The translations under genes were made by a program, and so were the position numbers. Positions 7,599-15,765 of a stretch of DNA of 64,000 nucleotides are shown here, one piece after another; within the stretch, counting starts at the first letter, position 1; each line of letters starts with the position of its first letter. The notes under the pieces are model-generated. The model was not told the DNA's origin. It worked only from the letters and a program-made list of their open reading frames with translations, and did not search any database. The DNA is taken from contig SUYQ01000006.1 of NCBI GenBank assembly GCA_015060325.1, forward strand, positions 1-64,000, in the 5' to 3' direction. This stretch comes from Bacteroidales bacterium. GTDB lineage: Bacteria > Bacteroidota > Bacteroidia > Bacteroidales > UBA932.

Positions 7599-7708
7599 TG
7601 CGCAATGTAAGGTGCTGATTGTCAGCTTGTTAAGCTGTTTATATGGTGTTAAATTGCGCGGTATCGTGGGTTTAACTGACTGTCGTTCAGGAGGTTGCGT
7701 TGCGCAGC
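7599..7708 (+). repeat. 110-bp element, copy 2
   Basis: Begins TGCGCAATGTAA and ends TTGCGTTGCGCAGC. Length equals copy 1 (6712-6821) and the right half aligns closely, for example TTGCGCGGTATCGTG against TTGCGCGATGTTGTG. A frame beginning at a TTG within it (7695) is not used as the start of the next gene. Confidence 0.6.
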
Positions 7709-7771
7709 AGGCGGGCTGTGCGGGAGGGTTCAGATTGTGAAGTTCTGTGCCGGACTTATTGTAAAATTAAC

Positions 7772-7808
7772 TATATTTGCAAAGAATGCGTCAGTGTGCA
7801 TTCTTTGC
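7772..7808 (+). promoter_or_regulatory. Promoter and leader hairpin of the diaminopimelate operon
   Basis: TATATTTG at 7772-7779 matches the Bacteroidetes -7 box 41 bases before the ATG. Its last base begins a perfect 11-bp inverted repeat, GCAAAGAATGC (7779-7789) and GCATTCTTTGC (7798-7808), so the hairpin covers the expected transcription start. It could be an operator or a 5' mRNA stem. Confidence 0.6.
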
Positions 7809-7820
7809 ATTTTCAGTTAT

Positions 7821-8927
7821 ATGGATTTGGAGTTTTTTCATAGGATATTGAGTGTGGATTCTACTTCCGGGAGGGAGACGGAACTGGCTGATCTGTTGGC
7901 AGTTGAGCTTGCGGGTCCGGGTCGTAAGGTCGAGACGTTCGATGTGGGCGACGGGACGAAGAATCTACTGGTCTCATGGGGTGTTCCTAGAGTTGTTTTC
8001 TGTACTCATATGGATACTGTCCCTCCGTATATCCCTCCGACGAGTGACGATATGAGATTCTATGGACGTGGCACATGCGATGCCAAGGGGCAGATCTTCG
8101 CGATGTATGAGGCATGCAAGGTGCTGGAGAGCAGGGGTTGCGACGGTTTCGGTCTGCTGCTTCTTGCAGGAGAGGAGACTGGGTCGTATGGAGCCAAGGC
8201 GTTCAATTCGATGATTCTTTCTGAAGGTGCATCAAGGATTTCTCCTGAGGCATGGGTGATAGTCGGGGAACCGACAGACAACTGTATGGTCTCGGCTGCA
8301 AAAGGAACCAAGTCGTTCGACGTTACCTTTACCGGGAAGTCATGCCATTCGGGCTATCCGGAACTGGGTGCCAGTGCCATTGAATACTTCAATGACTTTG
8401 TAAATGCTCTCAGAAGCATAGTGTTCCCGGTGGATGAACTGCTTGGTCAGACGACATGGAACATAGGTCTGCTTTCAAGCCCGAATCCTCAGAATATCCT
8501 CAGTGACAAGCTCACATGCCGCATCTATTTCAGGACGACTTTCGAGTCTGACCAGATGGTGCAGAACATCATGAAGAACATGGCCGGACCTGATGCCCGG
8601 CTGCGTTTCGGGCGTCCGAAAGCCCAGGACGGATCGGATATGGTGGCCCGGAAGGTCGCTCCATGGCAGGAGGCCATGAGTGTGGATGCCAGAGGAGGCG
8701 ACACTCCGACCAGGTTTGAAGTGCTGGAAGGATTCCAGTCGAAGCCGGTCGCTTTCGGAAGTGACGCTCCGGTGCTTACATGTTTCAGGAACAGGATATT
8801 GTGCGGCCCGGGATCGATACATGTGGCTCACCGCCCGGACGAATATATCGCCCTGGATGACTTGCAGACCGCGGTGCAGTCCTATGTCAGGATGTATGAA
8901 ATGATAATTGAAAAACAAATAGTGTAG
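7821..8927 (+). CDS. dapE: M20 family metallopeptidase, probable succinyl-diaminopimelate desuccinylase
   Basis: 368 residues from the ATG at 7821. The frame is open upstream to a TTG at 7695, but that part lies in repeat DNA and overlaps the promoter. M20 metal-binding residues are visible: His63 and Asp65 in CTHMDTVPPY, Asp88 in RGTCDAKG, the catalytic pair in AGEETGSYGAK (Glu118-Glu119), VGEPTD, and a C-terminal His in GSIHVAHRPDEY. The family includes DapE, ArgE and carboxypeptidases. Position at the head of an otherwise complete succinylase-type diaminopimelate cluster, seven bases before lysC, favours DapE, which releases succinate from N-succinyl-LL-diaminopimelate. An acetylornithine deacetylase remains possible. 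Confidence 0.7.
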   Translation: MDLEFFHRILSVDSTSGRETELADLLAVELAGPGRKVETFDVGDGTKNLLVSWGVPRVVFCTHMDTVPPYIPPTSDDMRFYGRGTCDAKGQIFAMYEACKVLESRGCDGFGLLLLAGEETGSYGAKAFNSMILSEGASRISPEAWVIVGEPTDNCMVSAAKGTKSFDVTFTGKSCHSGYPELGASAIEYFNDFVNALRSIVFPVDELLGQTTWNIGLLSSPNPQNILSDKLTCRIYFRTTFESDQMVQNIMKNMAGPDARLRFGRPKAQDGSDMVARKVAPWQEAMSVDARGGDTPTRFEVLEGFQSKPVAFGSDAPVLTCFRNRILCGPGSIHVAHRPDEYIALDDLQTAVQSYVRMYEMIIEKQIV

Positions 8928-8934
8928 TATAAAT

Positions 8935-10311
8935 ATGATAGTAATGAAATTTGGTGGCACTTCGGTAGCGAATTTCGAGGCCATCACAAGAACAATATTC
9001 ATCATAGGAAGCAAACTGGACCAGAAGCCAGTAGTGGTGGTTTCGGCCCTTTCGAAGGTCACAGACCTGCTTTACAAGATTGCAGAGTCTGCCGCAGTCA
9101 AGGATGCGGCTCAGACCAAGGAACTTCTTGGTCAGCTTCGTGAACGCCATGTGAACCTGACCAAGGAACTTCTCGAGCAGAGCCCGATGCTGATTGAGCA
9201 GGCGCTTGCACGCGTAAATCAGATATGTGACGAGCTGGATGCTCTTGCAAATGCCGTGTGCGCAGTCGGCGAGCTTTCGGACCGCAACAAGGCCATCATC
9301 ATTTCCAACGGCGAACTCCTTTCGTCTACAATCATCTGCTATACGATGAATGCCAAGGGCATAAAGACCGGTTTCATAGATGCGCGCAGGATGATGGTGA
9401 CCAATGATTCATACATGAAGGGTGAGCCTATCGTGGATGAGATCGCGGAGAGGGTTCCTGCTATCGTTGCTGAGGCCTATGAGGGCATGAATGCAGTCAT
9501 CACCCAGGGATTCATAGCATCCAATCTTGTAGGAGAGCAGACCGTGCTCGGCAGGGGAGGCTCGGACTATTCGGCTTCGCTCATCGGTATGGCTGTGGAT
9601 GCTGAAAGGATTGAGATCTGGACCGATGTGGACGGAGTGCGTTCGGCAGATCCACGTAAGGTAAAGAATACCAAATATCTTGAAAAGATATCTTTCGAAG
9701 AGGCTGCCGAGATGGCACATTTCGGTGCCAAGGTGCTCCATCCGCTCACAATCGAGCCGGCTGTAAAGAAGAACATCCCTCTTTATGTGCTCAATTCGAT
9801 GAACCCTTCCGGCAAGGGAACTGCAATCCTCCGCAACGAACTCATCGAGGACGGAGTGAAGTCTGTTTCGTTCAAGGAGAACATCAAGGTGATCAACATC
9901 TTCTCGATGAAGATGATCAACACTTCGGGCTTCCTCCGCAGGGTGTTTGAGATCTTCAGCGAAAGCAAGGTGTCGGTTGACCTTATCAGTACATCAGAGG
10001 CCAATATTTCGGTGACTGTAGATGCATCTGAGAAGATAGATAAGGTGGTGGCAGAATTGTCGGAGTTTGCTGACGTGATCGTCGATGACGACAAGGCTCA
10101 GGTCTCTGTCATCGGTAAGAACATCGTCCGTCTGAACGGAATGCTCAAGAAGACATTCGCTCCGCTCAAGAGGACCAATGTGTATATGATTTCCCAGGGT
10201 GCTTCGTTCGTGAACATCAGCTTCGTGGTTGACCGCGAGGAGCTGACCGAAGTGGTCCAGGATCTTCATGACCACCTCTTCGATAACCCCGAAGACCTGG
10301 AGGTCTTTTAG
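8935..10311 (+). CDS. lysC: Aspartate kinase (monofunctional)
   Basis: 458 residues. Catalyses ATP-dependent phosphorylation of aspartate, the first step to lysine/diaminopimelate, threonine and methionine. The N-terminus has the kinase signature KFGGTSVANF; GRGGSDYSA and the aspartate-site segment EIWTDVDGVRSADPR follow. Residues from about 310 form two ACT domains (INIFSMKMINTSGF, VSVIGKNIVRLNG), as in lysine-sensitive aspartokinase III. No homoserine dehydrogenase domain is fused. It starts 7 bases after the desuccinylase gene, so the two are probably co-transcribed. Feedback inhibition by lysine is expected from the architecture but not shown. Confidence 0.92.
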   Translation: MIVMKFGGTSVANFEAITRTIFIIGSKLDQKPVVVVSALSKVTDLLYKIAESAAVKDAAQTKELLGQLRERHVNLTKELLEQSPMLIEQALARVNQICDELDALANAVCAVGELSDRNKAIIISNGELLSSTIICYTMNAKGIKTGFIDARRMMVTNDSYMKGEPIVDEIAERVPAIVAEAYEGMNAVITQGFIASNLVGEQTVLGRGGSDYSASLIGMAVDAERIEIWTDVDGVRSADPRKVKNTKYLEKISFEEAAEMAHFGAKVLHPLTIEPAVKKNIPLYVLNSMNPSGKGTAILRNELIEDGVKSVSFKENIKVINIFSMKMINTSGFLRRVFEIFSESKVSVDLISTSEANISVTVDASEKIDKVVAELSEFADVIVDDDKAQVSVIGKNIVRLNGMLKKTFAPLKRTNVYMISQGASFVNISFVVDREELTEVVQDLHDHLFDNPEDLEVF

Positions 10312-10355
10312 TCCTGTCATCCCGGACCTGTCCTTCCGAGCGAATCCCCTCCCCT

Positions 10356-10393
10356 TGTCATTCCGAGCGAGCGAAGCGAGTCGAGGAATCTAA
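10356..10393 (+). repeat. Dispersed repeat between lysC and dapB
   Basis: GTCATTCCGAGCGAGCGAAG and its continuation to GAGGAATCT is a variant of the GTCATTTCGACCGAGCGG family and nearly fills the lysC-dapB gap. Similar units occupy the dapB-dapA and dapD-aminotransferase gaps. Confidence 0.65.
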
Positions 10394-10405
10394 AAAATAA
10401 AGAAA

Positions 10406-11080
10406 ATGAACACAAAACTATACATCAGCGGCTACGGCAAGATGGGAAGGATGATCGAAAGCATCATCCTCTCGCGTGGCCTTGAATATGCAGGCTGGAC
10501 CGAGGCTGTGACCGAGACGGATCCGGCCCTTGCAAAGGAGTGCGTATGTATCGATTTTACCACTCCGGATGCCTTCAGGGCAAACTACAGGTTCCTTGCA
10601 GAGAACTTTAAGGCAGTGGTAGTCGGCACCACAGGATGGGCTGACATCAGGGAAGAGGTCGTGGCATACTTTGAGAAATGCGGCACTCCTATGATCTGGG
10701 CGACCAATTTCTCTGTGGGTGTGAACGTGATGTTTGCTGTGACCGACTATATGTCGAAGCTGCTTGCAGATTTCGGAGGCTACAGCCCGTATATGGTCGA
10801 AATGCACCACTGCCATAAGCTTGATGCGCCTAGCGGAACGGCAAAGTCTCTGGCTGACATCGTGGACACAAACATGAACGTGAAGACCGACATCCAGTCT
10901 GTCCGCTGTGGAGAGATCCCTGGCATCCATACCATCGGTTTCGAAGGACTGAACGACCGCATCACGCTTTCGCACGAGGCGTTTTCACGTCAGGGATTTG
11001 CAGCAGGAGCTGTAGAGGCTGCCCTTCGTACCGAGGGCCTGACAGGAGTACACGAATTCAAGGACCTGTTTATCGGCTAA
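10406..11080 (+). CDS. dapB: 4-hydroxy-tetrahydrodipicolinate reductase
   Basis: 224 residues, somewhat shorter than the roughly 240-270 of most DapB proteins. NAD(P)H-dependent reduction of hydroxy-tetrahydrodipicolinate. The Rossmann glycine motif is SGYGKMGRM (8-16); IDFTTPDAF and VVGTTGW are typical of the family; the catalytic/substrate segment is EMHHCHKLDAPSGTA. The length difference comes mainly from a short nucleotide-binding domain rather than truncation, since both domains end normally. It follows lysC by 94 bases filled by a repeat. Confidence 0.9.
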   Translation: MNTKLYISGYGKMGRMIESIILSRGLEYAGWTEAVTETDPALAKECVCIDFTTPDAFRANYRFLAENFKAVVVGTTGWADIREEVVAYFEKCGTPMIWATNFSVGVNVMFAVTDYMSKLLADFGGYSPYMVEMHHCHKLDAPSGTAKSLADIVDTNMNVKTDIQSVRCGEIPGIHTIGFEGLNDRITLSHEAFSRQGFAAGAVEAALRTEGLTGVHEFKDLFIG

Positions 11081-11147
11081 ACCTTCCTCTCGACACATGT
11101 CCTCTCGAGTTCTCCACATCTCATCCTCGAGCGAGCCGCGTTTCATG

Positions 11148-11182
11148 TCATCTCGAGCGAGCGGAGCGAGTCGAGAGATCTA
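11148..11182 (+). repeat. Dispersed repeat between dapB and dapA
   Basis: A full GTCATCTCGAGCGAGCGGAG unit ending TCGAGAGATCT lies just before dapA, with degenerate fragments from about 11090. A frame through it would extend dapA upstream to 11097, but the extra residues are repeat-encoded. Confidence 0.7.
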
Positions 11183-11204
11183 CAACAGAATTAATTGTAT
11201 TACT

Positions 11205-12086
11205 ATGAATAAGAAGAATCTAACTGGCTGCGGAACAGCACTTATAACTCCGTTCAAGGACGGAGCTGTTGACTATGACGCATTTGCAGCACTGGTTGAC
11301 CGCCAGGTGGAAGCTGGAATCGACTTCCTGGTGCCGCTTGGAACTACTGGAGAGACCCCATGTCTGGAAGATGATGAGCGCATCAAGGTGCTCCAGATTG
11401 CGAAGGAGCATTCCGGGGGACTACCGGTCGTGGTCGGCGGCGGAACCAATTCACTTCAGCATACGATAAGGAGCATGAAGATGCTTGAGCCTTATGGAGT
11501 GGATGCATTCCTTATTGTTGTCCCATATTACAACAAGCCTACTCAGGAAGGTCAGTATCAGTACTTCAAGGCGGTGGCGGAGTCTACGGACAAGCCGATC
11601 GTGCTCTACAATGTTCCGGGACGTACCGGTGCCAACATGACAGCCGAGACTGCGCTCAGGCTTGCCGAGATAGATAACATAGTTGCCATCAAGGAGGCTT
11701 CAGGTAACAAGGAGCAGATCATGCAGATCCTCAAGGGTGCTCCGGAAGGATTCCAGGTGCTCAGTGGCAACGATGACGACACTCTCTGGATGATGCAGAA
11801 CGGCGGTGCCGGCATCATCAGCGTCGCATCCAATATAGCTCCAGCCCTTCTGGCTGAGTTTGTGGATGCGATACGTGACGGTCAGACTGAGAAGGCAGAA
11901 GCGCTCAACGCCCGCCTGACTCCGCTCTTCAACAACTGCTTTGTGGAGAGCAATCCGATTCCGGCAAAGGCGGCGCTTGCAGCGATGGGACTCATCAGGA
12001 ACGAGCTTCGTCTTCCTCTGGTACCGTCCCAGCAGAGCACATACGACCTGATGGTCGAAACAATACGACCGTTAGGTCTATTATAG
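11205..12086 (+). CDS. dapA: 4-hydroxy-tetrahydrodipicolinate synthase
   Basis: 293 residues from the ATG at 11205; an upstream ATG at 11097 would add 36 residues encoded by the dispersed repeat, whereas [17 protein letters not shown] is a normal DapA beginning. Condenses pyruvate with aspartate semialdehyde. Visible motifs are GTTGETPCL, the Tyr in LYNVPGRTG and the Schiff-base Lys in [20 protein letters not shown] completes the barrel. It sits between dapB and dapD in the lysine cluster. Confidence 0.92.
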   Translation: MNKKNLTGCGTALITPFKDGAVDYDAFAALVDRQVEAGIDFLVPLGTTGETPCLEDDERIKVLQIAKEHSGGLPVVVGGGTNSLQHTIRSMKMLEPYGVDAFLIVVPYYNKPTQEGQYQYFKAVAESTDKPIVLYNVPGRTGANMTAETALRLAEIDNIVAIKEASGNKEQIMQILKGAPEGFQVLSGNDDDTLWMMQNGGAGIISVASNIAPALLAEFVDAIRDGQTEKAEALNARLTPLFNNCFVESNPIPAKAALAAMGLIRNELRLPLVPSQQSTYDLMVETIRPLGLL

Positions 12087-12093
12087 AACGAAA

Positions 12094-12870
12094 ATGAATA
12101 TGACAGATATAGAAAAATTTTATCAGACCATAGCCGACCTCGAAAGCGGCAAGGTCAGGGTAGCAGAGAAGGTTGACGGACAGTGGAAGGTCAACTCGTG
12201 GGTCAAGGAAGTGATTCTCAGTGGTTTCCGTCTGGGCAAGCTCACGGACATGACCGAAGGACAGTTCTCATTCTTTGACAAGGATACCATTCCCGCAAGA
12301 CGTTTTACTGCGGAGAATGGCGTCAGGATCGTTCCTGGCGGTAGCAGTGTGCGCACAGGCGCATACCTCGCTCCCTCGGTGATCATGATGCCTCCGGCAT
12401 ATGTCAACATAGGTGCCTATGTTGACGAAGGCACCATGATCGACTCCCATGCCCTTGTGGGCTCATGCGCCCAGGTAGGAAAGCATGTGCATCTTTCGGC
12501 CGCGTCTCAGCTAGGAGGAGTGCTTGAGCCAGTAGGTGCCCTTCCTGTGATCATCGAGGATAATGTGTTCATCGGCGGTAACTGCGGTATCTATGAAGGT
12601 ACGATAGTGAAGGAGAATGCTGTGATAGGTACAGGTGTGATAATCAATGCTTCGACGGCGATTTTCGATGCGACTACAGGCGAATATATCAGGGCCAATG
12701 AAAATGGCCAGATGGTGGTGCCTGCGGGAGCTGTGGTAGTTGCAGGAAGCCGTCCTATAAGCAAGGGACCTGGTGCAGAACAGGGTATACATCTGTACTG
12801 CCCTGTGATCGTGAAATACCGCGATGAGAAGACAGCTGGGTCCATCACATTGGAAGATATGCTTCGATAA
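12094..12870 (+). CDS. dapD: 2,3,4,5-tetrahydrodipicolinate N-succinyltransferase
   Basis: 258 residues. Transfers succinyl from succinyl-CoA to tetrahydrodipicolinate, defining the succinylase branch of the pathway. The C-terminal two thirds is a left-handed parallel beta helix built of hexapeptide repeats ([51 protein letters not shown]). It begins 7 bases after the dapA stop codon. A second ATG two codons in (12100) could also be used. Its presence is the main argument that the neighbouring aminotransferase and M20 hydrolase act on succinylated intermediates. Confidence 0.92.
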   Translation: MNMTDIEKFYQTIADLESGKVRVAEKVDGQWKVNSWVKEVILSGFRLGKLTDMTEGQFSFFDKDTIPARRFTAENGVRIVPGGSSVRTGAYLAPSVIMMPPAYVNIGAYVDEGTMIDSHALVGSCAQVGKHVHLSAASQLGGVLEPVGALPVIIEDNVFIGGNCGIYEGTIVKENAVIGTGVIINASTAIFDATTGEYIRANENGQMVVPAGAVVVAGSRPISKGPGAEQGIHLYCPVIVKYRDEKTAGSITLEDMLR

Positions 12871-12966
12871 CGGATTTCTCCACGCGCTGTCGCTTGGTCG
12901 AAATGACAAGTTGACTGTCGGAGGATCCTTTATTGTCATGTCGAGCGAAGTCGAGACATCTGAATT
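12871..12966. repeat. Dispersed repeats between dapD and the aminotransferase gene
   Basis: An inverted degenerate unit (ending TCGAAATGAC at about 12908) is followed by a direct GTCATGTCGAGCGAAGTCGA unit at 12935-12962. Together they nearly fill the 96-base gap. Confidence 0.55.
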
Positions 12967-14175
12967 ATGAATATGTACGATAGTAAATTTTCAGAAGACG
13001 TAGGCTCCTTCTTCAGGTCTCCCGTGAGGGAAATCTTCAAGAAGGTGGACCTTAATTCCATATATTCCTTTGCCGGAGGCTATCCTTCGGCAGAGACGTT
13101 CCCGCTGGAGGAGATCCGCAGGACGATGTCTGAAGTGATAGACAAATATGCCGGCAAGGCGTTCCAATATGGTGCGACGCAGGGAGTGCCGGAGCTTCGC
13201 GAGGCTGTGGCCGAGCGATGCGGAGTGCCTGTGGAGCGCGTGCAGATCACCTCGTCATCCCAGCAGGGAATCGATGTGTGCACAAGAGTGCTCGTGAATC
13301 CGGGAGATGTGATCCTCACATCAAGCCCGTCTTATCTCGGAGCGCTCCAGTCTTTCCGTTCTTATCGTGCTGACGTCAGGGGAGTGGCACATAATGCGGA
13401 TATAGACATGTTCCGCAAGGAATATGAAAATGTTATAACTCAGGTCAAGGCAGAAGGAAAGGAAATCAAGTTCCTCTACATGATACCGGATTTTCAGAAT
13501 CCGTCGGGCGAATCGCTCTCGTTGCAGGAGCGTGAAATGCTCGTCTCGCTGGCGCAGAAGCATGATTTCCTGATAGTGGAGGACAGTCCGTACAGAGAAC
13601 TCAGATATGAGGGAGAGCACATTCCTACCATGTATTCGCTTGATCCGGACAGGGTTATCCATCTCGGGTCGTTCTCGAAGATTTTTGCTCCGGGATTCCG
13701 CCTCGGCTGGGCTATCGCCCATCCGGACATTCTGGACAAGATATATGTGTGCAAGCAGTCTCTTGACCTTTGTCCTCCTATTTTTGACCAGTATGTTGCG
13801 GCAGAGTTCCTCAGCAGCGGCCGGCTGGATGAAAACCTGAAGAAAAGCATAAGCCTGTACAAGAGAAAGAGGGATCTTTTGCTTGAGCAATTGGAAAAAC
13901 ATATGCCTGAGGGTGTGTCATGGACCCATCCGGAAGGCGGACTCTTCCTCTTCCTGACTATGCCGGAAGGATTTGATGCGGTCAAGTTCTATGACAAGTC
14001 TCTTGATGCGGGAGTCGCTTATGTGGCGGGAGAGTTCTTCCATCCCGACGGAAGCGGAAAGAATACCATGCGTATGAACTTCTCGTTCATGTCCGAGCAG
14101 AAGATCTGCGAAGGTGTGACACTTTTGGGACAGCTGCTGCACTCTGTCATCCAGAGCGCAGCGAAGGATAAATGA
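12967..14175 (+). CDS. PLP-dependent aminotransferase, candidate N-succinyl-diaminopimelate aminotransferase
   Basis: 402 residues, fold type I class I/II aminotransferase resembling 2-aminoadipate (LysN-like) enzymes. Evidence: FAGGYPSAETFP, FQYGATQGVPELREAV, PDFQNPSGESLSLQER and the PLP lysine in GSFSKIFAPGFRLGW. Between dapD and dapF it is the natural candidate for the missing transamination of N-succinyl-2-amino-6-ketopimelate; no separate argD/dapC is present in the cluster. That role is inferred from context. The last codons are an obvious part of a dispersed repeat (TGTCATCCAGAGCGCAGCG), so the C-terminal SVIQSAAKDK is repeat-derived. The stop codon is one base before dapF. Confidence 0.75.
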   Translation: MNMYDSKFSEDVGSFFRSPVREIFKKVDLNSIYSFAGGYPSAETFPLEEIRRTMSEVIDKYAGKAFQYGATQGVPELREAVAERCGVPVERVQITSSSQQGIDVCTRVLVNPGDVILTSSPSYLGALQSFRSYRADVRGVAHNADIDMFRKEYENVITQVKAEGKEIKFLYMIPDFQNPSGESLSLQEREMLVSLAQKHDFLIVEDSPYRELRYEGEHIPTMYSLDPDRVIHLGSFSKIFAPGFRLGWAIAHPDILDKIYVCKQSLDLCPPIFDQYVAAEFLSSGRLDENLKKSISLYKRKRDLLLEQLEKHMPEGVSWTHPEGGLFLFLTMPEGFDAVKFYDKSLDAGVAYVAGEFFHPDGSGKNTMRMNFSFMSEQKICEGVTLLGQLLHSVIQSAAKDK

Positions 14176-14176
14176 T

Positions 14177-15013
14177 ATGGAAACGACATTCTATAAATAC
14201 CAGGGTGCAGGAAATGATTTCCTGATAGCTGACAACCGTAGCGGCTCGCTCCGGCTTTCGCCGGAGCAGGTCGCAAGACTTTGCGACCGCCGCTACGGCA
14301 TCGGAGCCGACGGCCTGATGCTGCTGGAAGGCAGCGGTAGCCATGACTTCCGGATGGTCTATTTCAATTCCGATGGTTCCGGTGGCATGATGTGCGGTAA
14401 CGGAGGACGATGCATTGTGGCTTTTGCGTCTGATATGGGCCTGAAGCACTTTGACTTCATTGCTGCCGACGGGTTCCACACGGCTCAGATCCTTTCTGAC
14501 GAAAACGGAACAAAGTCGGTGCGCCTGAAGATGAAGGACGTCTCTTCCATTGATCCATACGAACGCCTTACCGGCGTTGAGGTGCCGTCAAATGGATGCT
14601 TTCTTGACACAGGCACAAGGCACTATGTACGTTTTGTGGAAACGTTGGATTCATATGATATAGTCTCGGAGGGACGCGATATCAGATACAATGCAGTGGA
14701 ATTGCAGCCGGTAGGTGCAAATGTGAATTTCGTGGAATTTTTCGATGGAGGCATCAAGGTGCGTACATATGAGAAAGGTGTGGAGGATGAGACCTTTGCC
14801 TGCGGCACGGGAATTGTTGCATCGTGCGTCGCTTCTTACAGAAATGGAATTGCACCATCTGAAATATCTTCCGACGGCAGGGTAAGATATGATGTGAAAG
14901 CTAGGAGGGACAGGCTTTCAGTGGATTTCATTCCTTCTGATGATGTCGTGGCGGCTGACGTGTGGCTTACCGGTCCGGCCGCTTTTGTTGCGAAGATAAT
15001 GGTAAACTTATAA
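14177..15013 (+). CDS. dapF: Diaminopimelate epimerase
   Basis: 278 residues. Interconverts LL- and meso-diaminopimelate, the precursor of lysine and of peptidoglycan. Both catalytic cysteines are present: CGNGGRC in the first half and FACGTGIVASC in the second; the N-terminus has the substrate motif GAGNDFL. The start codon lies one base after the aminotransferase stop, suggesting translational coupling. It closes the pathway cluster; lysA and asd are not in the window. Confidence 0.93.
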   Translation: METTFYKYQGAGNDFLIADNRSGSLRLSPEQVARLCDRRYGIGADGLMLLEGSGSHDFRMVYFNSDGSGGMMCGNGGRCIVAFASDMGLKHFDFIAADGFHTAQILSDENGTKSVRLKMKDVSSIDPYERLTGVEVPSNGCFLDTGTRHYVRFVETLDSYDIVSEGRDIRYNAVELQPVGANVNFVEFFDGGIKVRTYEKGVEDETFACGTGIVASCVASYRNGIAPSEISSDGRVRYDVKARRDRLSVDFIPSDDVVAADVWLTGPAAFVAKIMVNL

Positions 15014-15020
15014 GATATAT

Positions 15021-15761
15021 ATGAAGAAAATTTTGATTTTATGTGTTGCGGCCCTTTCGATGATGTCATGTCTTTCGAAAGGCTCGTTCTCACAATCATA
15101 CATGGCCGATGTTACGTTTGAGTTCTCTGATAATGCGTATCAGAACAGTTTCAAGGACAGTCTTTTCGTTTTGACTGAAGGCGAAGGCTTTGTATACATG
15201 CAGTATCCGATAGTCTTTTCACAGAAACATCTGGACGGGAAATTTCAGGGTGGCTTCATAATGTCATACCTTCAGGGGGAAGCTGACGGTCAGCTCCAGA
15301 AAGCCCTTCAGCCAAATGATGCATACAGGGTGCATGCCAAGTCCGGAGCTCAGGGCAGCAAGACATATGTAGTATTTTACGACAATCCTGTTCAATCAAT
15401 CATGCCGCAGCATGACATCGAATTTGCCTACCGGAATTCCGGTGATATGACCCCGAAGGCATGTTATGTGAACAATACCACCCTTGTTGCACGTAAGATC
15501 AAGGATAATTTCAAGAAGGGAGACAAGATGGTGCTTAAAGCCATCGGTCATAGAGGAGACGGCACCAGGACTGAGGCATCGATAGTGCTTGCAGAATATT
15601 CTGCAGACAAGGACTCTGTCATGTACAATTGGACAACGTTTGACTTGTCGCCGCTCGGTACTGTCGATTATGTTGATTTTGAGGTGACATCTACCAATCC
15701 TGATGTCCCTGCTTATTTCTGCATGGACAGGTTTTATTCAAATGTACAAGTAGAATATTGA
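15021..15761 (+). CDS. Lipoprotein with DUF4465-like domain
   Basis: 246 residues. A lipoprotein signal peptide ends at the lipobox MMSC (Cys about 17). The rest is beta-rich and resembles the DUF4465 family by its closing pattern (TTFDLSPLGTVDYVDFEVTS, then PAYFCMDRF), a carbohydrate-binding-like fold found in Bacteroidetes surface proteins. It follows dapF by 7 bases but has no evident link with lysine synthesis. Function unknown; the family call rests on recalled pattern only. Confidence 0.6.
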   Translation: MKKILILCVAALSMMSCLSKGSFSQSYMADVTFEFSDNAYQNSFKDSLFVLTEGEGFVYMQYPIVFSQKHLDGKFQGGFIMSYLQGEADGQLQKALQPNDAYRVHAKSGAQGSKTYVVFYDNPVQSIMPQHDIEFAYRNSGDMTPKACYVNNTTLVARKIKDNFKKGDKMVLKAIGHRGDGTRTEASIVLAEYSADKDSVMYNWTTFDLSPLGTVDYVDFEVTSTNPDVPAYFCMDRFYSNVQVEY

Positions 15762-15765
15762 TTTT

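Larger units (their letters stand above)
5089..7820. other. 2.7-kb gene-free repeat island
   Basis: No frame here has a plausible start, composition or domain; the short open frames recur in each repeat copy and are repeat artefacts. Contents: a tandem duplication with a third partial copy (5211-7410), two 140-bp elements (5869-6008, 6981-7120), two 110-bp elements (6712-6821, 7599-7708), paired hairpins (5673-5715, 6493-6535), many dispersed GATCCTTCGC and GTCATTTCGACCGAG repeats, a 71-bp tandem repeat (7403-7544) and the promoter of the next operon. Confidence 0.75.

Noticed and set aside
7695..7820. Longer start for the M20 hydrolase (TTG at 7695)
   Set aside because: The extra 42 residues would be encoded by the end of a 110-bp repeat and by the promoter and leader hairpin; the ATG at 7821 gives a normal M20 N-terminus.
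7741..7820. Lysine riboswitch before the lysine/DAP operon
   Set aside because: The leader after the -7 box is only about 40 bases and consists mostly of one hairpin, far too short for a lysine aptamer.
11097..11204. Longer start for dapA
   Set aside because: The added residues are the translation of the dispersed repeat; the ATG at 11205 gives a standard DapA start.
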